Part shown: positions 1-6,385 of the stretch, piece by piece
Numbering within the stretch: the stretch's first letter is position 1
How the letters are laid out: each line of letters opens with the position of its first letter
Assembly (NCBI GenBank): GCA_024688095.1
Contig: JAILEJ010000475.1
Location: forward strand, 1 to 8,168
Source: Butyrivibrio sp.
GTDB taxonomy: Bacteria > Bacillota > Clostridia > Lachnospirales > Lachnospiraceae
Length of the DNA stretch: 8,168 nt
Reading direction: 5' to 3'
The notes under the pieces: model-generated
Databases searched by the model: none
What the model was told of the DNA's origin: nothing
The model's input: only the letters and a program-made list of their open reading frames with translations
Position numbers and translations under genes: made by a program

Positions 1-168
1 GACAGGAACATTTTCAACATAATCTTCGTTTTCTTCTTCATTGTCTACAAGATAAGCTTTTATATTTATCTCCGGATAAAGCTCATTAATATACACTCCA
101 AAGGTCTTTGATCTTGAGTGTGCTCCAAATATATATATATTATTATTTGAGTCCGTTTTAATAATCAT
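1..168 (-). CDS. Start of an unidentified protein with small Rossmann-like N-terminus (3' part beyond window)
   Basis: The first 56 codons of a gene that continues past the left edge. It begins MIIKTDSNNNIYIFGAHSRSKTFGVY, continues IKAYLVDNEEENEDYVENVPV, and then leaves the window. The order is: strand, glycine loop (FGAHSRS, 14-20), helix, strand ending in VDN (42-44), an Asn, and V-P-V. This is the outline of the small Rossmann-like sugar or nucleotide domains common in polysaccharide and glycan loci, and resembles the C-terminal domain of the sulfotransferase-like protein. The ATG at 168 is the only good start before an upstream in-frame stop; AAAGGA lies 11 nt away, a rather long spacing. 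It is 58 bp downstream of the fucosyltransferase-like gene and likely in the same operon. The product cannot be named from this fragment. Confidence 0.68.
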   Translation of the reverse strand, partial: MIIKTDSNNNIYIFGAHSRSKTFGVYINELYPEINIKAYLVDNEEENEDYVENVPV

Positions 169-226
169 ATGTCTGCCTATCCTTTTCAGATCCGGAATAT
201 TTAGTTCCAGACTTTATTTAAAAAAA

Positions 227-1777
227 TTATTTTCTCGCATTTATTCCCTTATCAAAAACATATACAAATCTGTATTTACCATCATTTTCACGAAGCGCCT
301 CTGTTGTTCCACCACAATAACCTGATGCTATAAAAGATTCACACCTCGATAGAAGTCTTAGCGTTAACAGGTACTCTGCACCAAGTCTAAAGCCTTTTCC
401 CTTTTCTTTTGTATCTTTACCATGAAGTTCTATAAGGAGTTGCCCTTTATTTATGGTAAACCTCTCCTGATCTGTATATATAAGTCTATCTCCATATGCA
501 TCCTTCATAATATCAAATATCTCCTGATCCTCTGTCGCAAGGTATATATATTTGTATGGATGCTCTGCTTCAACTTCAGCAATTTTATCTACTATTTCCT
601 GAAGCCCGGCTTGAACATTGTGCCCTGGCATACGAGTTCTAACATAATCCGTTCCTCGTATTAATACTCCAAGGGTTTCTTCCGGGTCTGATAATATATC
701 TGAATGTTTACTTATATAATCTTCTACATTTTTGTTAAATGGCTCTTTATCTGTATCAAGAACTATATCCGGCTTTATTTCTTTACTAAGTATATATCTC
801 ATTACATTTAAACAATTTGCATTAGGAGATAAATAAACATTCTTAGCATTCTTAATATCAATCATCGAATAACCATATGGTTGATTCATAAATTTATCCC
901 AAATATCATCTTTGTAAAAATCTGAATACATATTTTCTTCTGAACCAACTAGTATTACAACCGGGATATATCCTTTGCTTATAGCATACTTGACAACAGT
1001 ATTTATTTTGTCCTGTATCCCAAAAATTCCTTCTAATTTAAAATAACCATTTACGATAATAAACTTCTTATCAGGATATTCTTCCCCATAATGATGAAGT
1101 TCTGAAAAGAAAAATGTATAGATCATAAGTTCATCAATCGTCAGTATATTTTCTTCTTCAAAACGTTTTACATCTTCATTTTCAGGAAGTATATCCATAA
1201 CATGAAGAGTATTAGGATAGTCTATTTCAAATTTAGCTCCGGGAACATAATTATTCTGTATCAATATTTCTTTACCGGGGATATTTTTTAAAACTCTGCC
1301 TATACAAATCCAGTCACCCGCAAGAATAATCCGATGTCCTTTCCATAAAGGTAACGCCTTCATATAGAGTTCAACCGCAAATTCATTTAATCCATATAAC
1401 ACTATAGTGTCATAATTATTTATAAGCCCCAGATCAAGTTCTCCTTCATTATCGTATCTGTGCAGATAATAAGAACCACAATTCTGTAAAACTGTCTGGT
1501 ATTGTCCATTTTCATCACAGGCTATCCATCTTGCTTCTTTGCCAGAACGCATAAATGCTTTTTTGAACATATCAGAACTAATAGAGATTCTTATATCTGA
1601 AATTTGTATATGTTCATATATAAGCGCTTCATATGTCACATGCAGATGCTTTCCATTGTTTATAAATTCAAGAATTGCAGACTTATCATGATCTTTATAA
1701 AAATCCAAAAGCTGTTCTCTTTCCCAGACCGGCTCATCATAAACTGTAAATATCTCTGCATCAATTGCCTTTATCAT
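227..1777 (-). CDS. Large GT-B glycosyltransferase, alpha-fucosyltransferase (NodZ/FUT8)-like
   Basis: 516 aa, no signal peptide or membrane span, probably cytoplasmic. The C-terminal half carries the donor-site pattern of the NodZ/FUT8/O-fucosyltransferase superfamily. GVLIRGTDYV (370-379) corresponds to the H-x-R-R-x-D motif, with R374 as the likely phosphate-binding or catalytic arginine; the preceding His is Leu here. YIYLATEDQEIFDIM (410-424) matches the (V)-F-x-A-T-D/E-D segment. LLTLRLLSRCESFIASGYCGGTTEAL (470-495) matches the helix and Ser/Gly loop that close the domain. An inner stretch, NNYDTIVLYGLNEFAVELY (120-138), looks like another beta-alpha-beta start. The first 115 residues match nothing I recognise. 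GGAG lies 7 nt before the ATG, and the dehydrogenase gene ends 26 bp upstream, so the two are probably co-transcribed. It may add fucose or another deoxyhexose to the glycan; donor and acceptor are unknown. The family call rests on motif spacing, so moderate confidence. Confidence 0.6.
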   Translation of the reverse strand: MIKAIDAEIFTVYDEPVWEREQLLDFYKDHDKSAILEFINNGKHLHVTYEALIYEHIQISDIRISISSDMFKKAFMRSGKEARWIACDENGQYQTVLQNCGSYYLHRYDNEGELDLGLINNYDTIVLYGLNEFAVELYMKALPLWKGHRIILAGDWICIGRVLKNIPGKEILIQNNYVPGAKFEIDYPNTLHVMDILPENEDVKRFEEENILTIDELMIYTFFFSELHHYGEEYPDKKFIIVNGYFKLEGIFGIQDKINTVVKYAISKGYIPVVILVGSEENMYSDFYKDDIWDKFMNQPYGYSMIDIKNAKNVYLSPNANCLNVMRYILSKEIKPDIVLDTDKEPFNKNVEDYISKHSDILSDPEETLGVLIRGTDYVRTRMPGHNVQAGLQEIVDKIAEVEAEHPYKYIYLATEDQEIFDIMKDAYGDRLIYTDQERFTINKGQLLIELHGKDTKEKGKGFRLGAEYLLTLRLLSRCESFIASGYCGGTTEALRENDGKYRFVYVFDKGINARK

Positions 1778-1803
1778 CTATTTTCTCCATTAGTTCAAAA
1801 CTA

Positions 1804-2862
1804 TTATATTTTCATCATTACTTTTCCATAGCTTTCAAGCTTATCTCTCATAATAAAAAATCCATTTTCAAGCTCAGATACTCTCATTCTGTGCGTTATT
1901 ATTTTCTCCGGCTGTATCTTCTCATCTTTAAGGAGCTTTATAATATAATGCCAGTCATCATCATTCTCTCCTGTAAAAGAAGAATTCCAGGTTCCATGTA
2001 TTTCAAGCTGGCTTCTAAGTATCTTCCAATACACATTTTTTTCCAAAGCCATATCACTATGAGGATTTCCCACAGTAACCATCTTCCCGGAAGGTCCAAG
2101 AGAATTAATACAGTTTTCAAGGCTCTTATTTGTTCCTACACACTCGTATGCTGAAGTCACCTCATACTCACTTAACTTCTCTTTTATATTGTCACCTTCA
2201 ATACAATCAATAAAAATAATATTGAATCCGCTTTCATTAATATACGAGGTGCATAGCTCATCAAATCTATCTTTCTGCGCCTTTCCCTTACCAATAACAA
2301 TTACCTTTTCCTGCCCCATTCCAAGAAGCATCATGACAACAAAGTATCCAATGGTACCAAATCCGCTAACTAAAGCATATCCATTATTATCAATTCCAAT
2401 CTGTCTTATTGAATGCACTGCAACTGCCATAGGTTCCATCATTGCTCCAACTTCAAGGGACGTGGTATCAGGAAGTTCAATAAGATTTGCCACAGGAACC
2501 TTCACATATTCTGCAAATCCACCATCACACCTTGAACCAAGATAATTATAATTCTTGCACATCTCATACTTCTTCTTAAGACATGGCTTACACTCCCTGC
2601 AGGGAATAAGGGGAAACACAGAGACTCTCTTGTTTATCCACATGCTATCCTTGTCCGAGTATACTTTTTCCACAGTTCCGGCAAATTCATGCCCCGGAAT
2701 AATAGGATGCACATGAGCGCCGGTAGTATAAATCCTTGGAATGTCTGATCCGCATATACCACAGGCTGCCACTCTTACAAGCGCTTCGCCCTCACTTATT
2801 ACAGGAAGCTCTCTTTCTTCCATTCTAATGTCACCAATACCATGAAGTACCCAGGCTTTCAT
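1804..2862 (-). CDS. Zinc-dependent sugar-alcohol-phosphate dehydrogenase (GatD/TarJ-like)
   Basis: 352-aa medium-chain dehydrogenase that interconverts a keto group and an alcohol with NAD(P)H. Catalytic zinc ligands: C37 in CGICGSD (34-40), the GHE at 57-59, and E143 in MEPMAVAVH. Structural zinc cysteines: C88, C91, C94 and C102. Cofactor loop: SGFGTIGY (166-173). Overall it resembles galactitol-1-phosphate dehydrogenase GatD: CGICGSDIPRIYTTGAH, then LGSRCDGGFAEY (108-119) and KILRSQLEIHGTW (280-292). The second cofactor strand ends VIVIGKGKAQKDRF (187-200), lacking the usual NAD-specifying Asp; a Gly-Lys/Arg there recalls the NADPH-dependent ribulose-5-phosphate reductase TarJ. With the cytidylyltransferase 65 bp upstream it probably reduces a ketose phosphate (ribulose-5-P, tagatose-6-P or similar) for CDP activation. 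AAGGTGG lies 7 nt before the ATG. Fold and zinc chemistry are firm; substrate and direction are inferred. Confidence 0.83.
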   Translation of the reverse strand: MKAWVLHGIGDIRMEERELPVISEGEALVRVAACGICGSDIPRIYTTGAHVHPIIPGHEFAGTVEKVYSDKDSMWINKRVSVFPLIPCRECKPCLKKKYEMCKNYNYLGSRCDGGFAEYVKVPVANLIELPDTTSLEVGAMMEPMAVAVHSIRQIGIDNNGYALVSGFGTIGYFVVMMLLGMGQEKVIVIGKGKAQKDRFDELCTSYINESGFNIIFIDCIEGDNIKEKLSEYEVTSAYECVGTNKSLENCINSLGPSGKMVTVGNPHSDMALEKNVYWKILRSQLEIHGTWNSSFTGENDDDWHYIIKLLKDEKIQPEKIITHRMRVSELENGFFIMRDKLESYGKVMMKI

Positions 2863-2927
2863 CTTTTATCCACCTTAAAGTAATATTAATAGGTCAAAAT
2901 TTTTTTCTTAAAAGCAAAACAAATAGT

Positions 2928-3605
2928 TTAGATCATCTGCTCAAATGCTCTGATATCATCTGCTGTTGTTATCTTAATATTTTTCTTATCTCCAGGGAAA
3001 ATTGCTATATCCATTCCAGCCATAATTGCAGGCTCTGATGAACCATGAATATGAATTATCTCGTCATGACTAAGCTTTTCTATGGCTGCCTTATATTTCA
3101 TATAATTAAATATTTCAGGAGCCTGGCCTGCAAAGATCTCCCTTCTGTTCAAAAGAGCTTTCACATGCATTCCATCCTCACTTACATAAACAGTATCTGT
3201 CATTGGAAGAACAGGCATTGCACCATCATGTCCTTCTGTCATCTCAACACATTTTTTTATAAGATTTAGTGACAGCATAGGTCTTGCTGCATCATGGACA
3301 AGTACACAAGTGTCTTCATCATGTATTTCCTTTTCCATGTCTTTGAGAGCATTATAAACAGAAAGCTGTCTGTTCTCACCAGGATCAGAAAAGCCCATAA
3401 ATTTTTCAGTCTTTATTTTGTTTATCATCTTTCTGTATTTCTCATCACATACAATCCAGATTCCATCTACCTTTGAGCTTGCACAGATTACTTCAAGGCA
3501 ATATTCTATTATCATTTTTCCCCTGACTCTTACAAACTGCTTAGGAATACTTCCACCAAATCTAAGCCCACTACCACCTGCAAGTACAATCGCAATTACC
3601 TTCAT
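2928..3605 (-). CDS. IspD/TarI-family CTP:polyol-phosphate cytidylyltransferase
   Basis: 225 aa, full length for the family. It transfers CMP from CTP to an alcohol phosphate, releasing pyrophosphate. Motifs: IVLAGGSGLRFGGSIPKQF (6-24), the nucleotide-binding G-x-G-x-R loop with K22 of PKQF; GENRQLSVYNAL (76-87); VHDAARPM (103-110), metal-binding D106; TDT at 136-138; AGQAPEIF (159-166); EPAIMAGMDI (191-200); and NIKITTADD (209-217), the C-terminal K-x-T motif. IspD (isoprenoid precursor) and TarI (CDP-ribitol) cannot be separated by motif alone. The next gene encodes a ketose- or alditol-phosphate type dehydrogenase, the TarI-TarJ arrangement, and the locus follows flagellin. I therefore prefer a CDP-alditol role over methylerythritol metabolism. 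GGAGGG lies 6 nt before the ATG. Likely co-transcribed with both neighbours. Confidence 0.85.
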   Translation of the reverse strand: MKVIAIVLAGGSGLRFGGSIPKQFVRVRGKMIIEYCLEVICASSKVDGIWIVCDEKYRKMINKIKTEKFMGFSDPGENRQLSVYNALKDMEKEIHDEDTCVLVHDAARPMLSLNLIKKCVEMTEGHDGAMPVLPMTDTVYVSEDGMHVKALLNRREIFAGQAPEIFNYMKYKAAIEKLSHDEIIHIHGSSEPAIMAGMDIAIFPGDKKNIKITTADDIRAFEQMI

Positions 3606-3644
3606 ATAATTCCCTCCATATTCACTAGTTCGTAAACAATCTTT

Positions 3645-4853
3645 TTATTTTAAATTAATATGAAGCCATTCTTGAGATTTAGACATTACCTCATTCAATT
3701 TATCTCTACTATCAAATCTAAAGAACATATCTCCAAGAGCCATATTTGCTCCTGTAAATGGTTTTACTATATCGCCTTCTTTCGCCGATAAATCCACTAC
3801 TTTTAAATATTTATCAGCTATCTCAGGATCGACGCTTACAGATTCAAGTATTCCACTTTCATTTGGTCTTGCATGCACAATCATTTCTGCCCAATGTCCT
3901 ACACATTCAGTTTGTTTTAAGTTTATAACCGACATACCAACTGCTTTACGAACTTCATTCTCAATCAAGTCTATCCCATATGCCATTTTCTGAAGCTCCG
4001 CAATCTTACATCCTCCACCTCTTGGTGAGACTTCCATAATATATGGCTTTCCATTATTTCCAACACAGCTTTCAATATTATAAATTCCAGTCTTCATATT
4101 AAGAAGCTGCATAAGCCTTTGTATCTCACCAGTGAGATAATCCTGATGCTCCTGTTTCATTGATGATGGCCAGATAATATATGCAGGTGTGTATGGGTTA
4201 TCTGCATCTTTATCAAATAGCTGATCTGAATAAGATACAAATTCAAGTTTTCCATCGACTGTAAAAGGATCTGCATCTGAATGATAACCTTCGAAAGTCA
4301 GAAAATCCTCAATAATAAATGCACCATTATGAGATCCATCAACTGCTACATCGATTGCTTCTGAAAGTTTATCCGGGCTATCTACACGATTAACCCCTTT
4401 ACTTCCAGCTGAATCAACAGGCTTAACGATAACCGGCCATGTGAAATAATCTATATCATTAAAAGGAGCCTTTTTATCTGTATATCTTCTAGCATGAGGG
4501 CAGTTAAAATTATTATCCAACAAAAACTGTCTGAACAATCCTTTATCCTGTAATATACATGTTGACTCATATGAACCTTGAAATGGAAGTCCCATTTTTT
4601 CTGCAACGTAAGCAGCTGTAACCACTCCAGGATCACATGCAAACGACATAATTCCATTAATTTTCAACTTCAATGCTGCTTCCAAAACAGCATCCTTTTC
4701 AATAATGCTAATATTGCAATATTCATCAGATAGTTTATGTACATCATTTTCCGGAAGGAAATCACATGTAATCACATATAAGCCAAGTTTGTGAGCTGCA
4801 TCAATAACAGGTTTTAAATATCTTGACCCTCCTAATAACATTAGTTTCTTCAT
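3645..4853 (-). CDS. ATP-grasp ligase (CarB/biotin carboxylase-like)
   Basis: 402 aa, cytoplasmic. ATP-grasp enzymes use ATP to activate a carboxylate as an acyl phosphate and join it to a nucleophile, usually an amine. N-terminal pre-ATP-grasp Rossmann domain: MKKLMLLGGSRYLKPVI (1-17), with D31 after the second strand and GIMSFACDPG at 67-76. ATP-binding part: LQDKGLFRQ (101-109), WPVIVKPVDSAGSKGV (139-154, K144 for ATP), and IIEDFL (180-185, hinge). The metal site is in YNIESCVGNNGKPYIMEVSPRGGG (258-281): E274 and R278 take the place of the usual E-x-N-P-R, with Ser instead of Asn. The C-terminus (about 318-402) has the GAN-x-ALG pattern (368-374) of the lid region. The start at 4853 fits family length and the AGGAGG site. 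It lies between the sulfotransferase-like and cytidylyltransferase genes, with gaps of 114 and 39 bp. Neither substrate can be read from the sequence. An amide-linked glycan substituent is the simplest guess; a free amino-acid or dipeptide ligase is the alternative. Confidence 0.85.
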   Translation of the reverse strand: MKKLMLLGGSRYLKPVIDAAHKLGLYVITCDFLPENDVHKLSDEYCNISIIEKDAVLEAALKLKINGIMSFACDPGVVTAAYVAEKMGLPFQGSYESTCILQDKGLFRQFLLDNNFNCPHARRYTDKKAPFNDIDYFTWPVIVKPVDSAGSKGVNRVDSPDKLSEAIDVAVDGSHNGAFIIEDFLTFEGYHSDADPFTVDGKLEFVSYSDQLFDKDADNPYTPAYIIWPSSMKQEHQDYLTGEIQRLMQLLNMKTGIYNIESCVGNNGKPYIMEVSPRGGGCKIAELQKMAYGIDLIENEVRKAVGMSVINLKQTECVGHWAEMIVHARPNESGILESVSVDPEIADKYLKVVDLSAKEGDIVKPFTGANMALGDMFFRFDSRDKLNEVMSKSQEWLHINLK

Positions 4854-4862
4854 AATTCTTAG

Positions 4863-4868
4863 CCTCCT
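4863..4868 (-). promoter_or_regulatory. Ribosome binding site that sets the ATP-grasp start
   Basis: AGGAGG on the minus strand, 9 nt before the ATG at 4853. The frame is open back to an ATG at 4931, but that start has no such site and would place AGGAGG inside the gene. The added N-terminus would also be basic and hydrophobic, in front of the family's normal first strand. Confidence 0.85.
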
Positions 4869-4943
4869 AAAAATTTTAGATAATGTATTGAAAAAAACTA
4901 TCAGCTTCTTCTGTATAAACACAAGAAACACCCTTGCTAACTG

Positions 4944-4976
4944 TATATAAAAGCAGTAACACTATTATTATGTCAA
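4944..4976 (-). promoter_or_regulatory. Possible weak internal promoter before the ATP-grasp gene
   Basis: A perfect TTGACA (4971-4976) is followed by TTTTAT after 18 bp (4947-4952), or by TATATA after 21 bp (4944-4949). The -35 hexamer is also the last two codons (Leu-Thr) of the sulfotransferase-like gene, and neither -10 candidate is both well matched and well spaced, so it may be chance. If real, it would give the genes from the ATP-grasp ligase onward their own start, with a leader of nearly 90 nt. Confidence 0.22.
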
Positions 4977-6314
4977 TCTCCATTCATAGAAATGTAAACT
5001 GATATAATCTCTGCTATCTATAAATCCCATTTTCTTCAATTGTTTTTCTACCTGTTCATATTTTTCTACTGTAATAATTACAAAATACTGATCAGAATTT
5101 ACTTTTTCTGGATAAGTAATTGGAATACCATATAAGTTTTGTCCACTTTTATTCATATCATTATCATAAATAACCTCGGGAATAATATTCATTTCAAAGA
5201 TCAAATTATAACAATATGGTCCCGCTCCCCAAAAAGCAATTTTCTTATTTTTTTTAGCTTCATTAATTTTATCAAGAAAAACCTGTCTGGATGTAATTCT
5301 ACTTATTATTTTTTGCTGTTCTAAAATAATATTAAATAAAGACTTTATAGCCGCAATCTCAAAATGTTCATTTTTTTCATATACATTACAATTCTCATTT
5401 TTATCTATTAAAAATGGTTCTTTATTCAAATATTTTTCTGATAATTTCAAATTATTTTCGTGGTATCTATCAAATAATCTTTCTTTAATAGCTTTGTTTA
5501 TAAAAGAACCTGAATGATAATTATTATCTTGAGCACCTGCCTCCTCAATTCCCAATCCGTATTTTCTTATTCTCCAAGAATCAATTCCTAATTCACCACA
5601 AGATTCATTAAATACTCTTTTCAATTCTGCATAATCTCCGACAAGAGATTTATTATCAAATCCTTTATTAAACAAACATTTATTTAAATCTATATCTGCT
5701 CCTATCGACCTGCAAAAATCTTCTACAATACCTCTTGAATACCCCTCAAACCTTTTTTTATTATATGTTTTTACTATTATATTTTCCGATCCTAATACGG
5801 AACTAATTGTTTCAATTATTGTATAATAATCCGCAATTTTTAATACATTTTCATCATTGCAGAACTCATCAATTGTTCTATATTCATCATGAAATTTTAC
5901 TCTTTGATTCCATAAAGATTCCAAAAACTTATCCTGTATTCTCACGTAAATAATTACTTGTATATTATTATGGTGTTTTTTCAAGTTCCTAAAGAAATCC
6001 GGTAGATACATATAGTTTGCATAATAAAAATCTTCATCTGAAATAATAATATTTTTATCTTTTACTAATTCCCCAAGATATTTACATATTCCGTCCCATA
6101 ATTCACCACGATTTGTTATAGCATTCCGTTCTGCATTAAATATATTTCCATTTCGTATAATCCCATTAAAATGCCCTACTTTATCAACTTTCAAATATAA
6201 ATCCGGATATGACCATCCACAATCACTTAACACAGTTCGATTGTCATATAAAAATCGTTGTATTGTAGTCGTAGCTGTTTTAGGTGTTCCTATATGAAAT
6301 ACAATTTTATTCAT
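4968..6314 (-). CDS. Sulfotransferase-like protein with C-terminal Rossmann-like domain
   Basis: 448 aa, probably cytoplasmic, with no signal peptide. The N-terminus reads IVFHIGTPKTATTTIQRFL. GTPKTATTT (9-17) fits the 5'-phosphosulfate loop (P-K-S/T-G/A-T-T) of PAPS-dependent sulfotransferases, with K12 as the usual catalytic or phosphate-binding lysine. Residues 119-133 give QVIIYVRIQDKFLES, in which R125-x7-S133 matches the 3'-phosphate-binding motif. The family moves sulfate from PAPS to a hydroxyl or amine, often on a glycan. Residues about 355-448 form a second domain: KKIAFWGAGPYCYNL (G363-A-G365), a strand ending in YDNDMNKSG (383-391), then YGIPITYP. This is a small Rossmann-like fold also seen attached to sugar-modifying enzymes. 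The middle (about 200-350) is unassigned. The gene is more AT-rich than its neighbours. Substrate unknown; sulfate on the flagellin glycan is an inference. Confidence 0.72.
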   Translation of the reverse strand: MNKIVFHIGTPKTATTTIQRFLYDNRTVLSDCGWSYPDLYLKVDKVGHFNGIIRNGNIFNAERNAITNRGELWDGICKYLGELVKDKNIIISDEDFYYANYMYLPDFFRNLKKHHNNIQVIIYVRIQDKFLESLWNQRVKFHDEYRTIDEFCNDENVLKIADYYTIIETISSVLGSENIIVKTYNKKRFEGYSRGIVEDFCRSIGADIDLNKCLFNKGFDNKSLVGDYAELKRVFNESCGELGIDSWRIRKYGLGIEEAGAQDNNYHSGSFINKAIKERLFDRYHENNLKLSEKYLNKEPFLIDKNENCNVYEKNEHFEIAAIKSLFNIILEQQKIISRITSRQVFLDKINEAKKNKKIAFWGAGPYCYNLIFEMNIIPEVIYDNDMNKSGQNLYGIPITYPEKVNSDQYFVIITVEKYEQVEKQLKKMGFIDSRDYISLHFYEWRLT

Positions 6315-6322
6315 ATATTACA

Positions 6323-6330
6323 TCACCTCC
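6323..6330 (-). promoter_or_regulatory. Near-perfect ribosome binding site of the sulfotransferase-like gene
   Basis: The minus strand reads GGAGGTGA, a full complement of the 16S anti-Shine-Dalgarno core, 8 nt before the ATG at 6314. It is the strongest ribosome binding site in the window and fixes the start. It also suggests this AT-rich gene is efficiently translated despite its unusual composition. Confidence 0.85.
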
Positions 6331-6385
6331 GTTCTTTATAATAAAAGTTCTATAGCTATATTCTAAATATAATCGCTAAACATTT

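Noticed and set aside
129..140. A short AT dinucleotide run near the left end, as a repeat or phase-variable tract.
   Set aside because: It is about six units, within the codons for Asn-Ile-Tyr-Ile of the partial gene, and ordinary for this composition.
2863..2927. A TTGACC sequence in the gap before the dehydrogenase gene, as a promoter -35.
   Set aside because: No acceptable -10 hexamer lies 16-18 bp downstream; the spacing leads into the ribosome binding site.
2928..3605. Naming the cytidylyltransferase ispD.
   Set aside because: Motifs are shared by IspD and TarI, and the dehydrogenase neighbour and flagellin context favour an alditol phosphate. No symbol is assigned.
4854..4931. An N-terminal extension of the ATP-grasp protein (MFLVFIQKKLIVFF...), which could look like a membrane anchor.
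   Set aside because: AGGAGG at 4863-4868 sits 9 nt before the ATG at 4853, and the family's first strand (MKKLMLLGG) begins there. The extension comes from reading the leader as code.
4854..4967. A terminator in the 114-bp gap before the ATP-grasp gene (a CAG/CTG pair before a run of T, and a CAAG/CTTG hairpin).
   Set aside because: The possible stems are only 3-4 bp, too weak for intrinsic termination, so I treat the operon as continuing.
6351..6360. The palindrome TATAGCTATA in the gap between the GT2 and sulfotransferase-like genes, as an operator or promoter.
   Set aside because: It is short, in very AT-rich DNA, without a matching flank or a spaced -35/-10 pair. Chance occurrence is likely.
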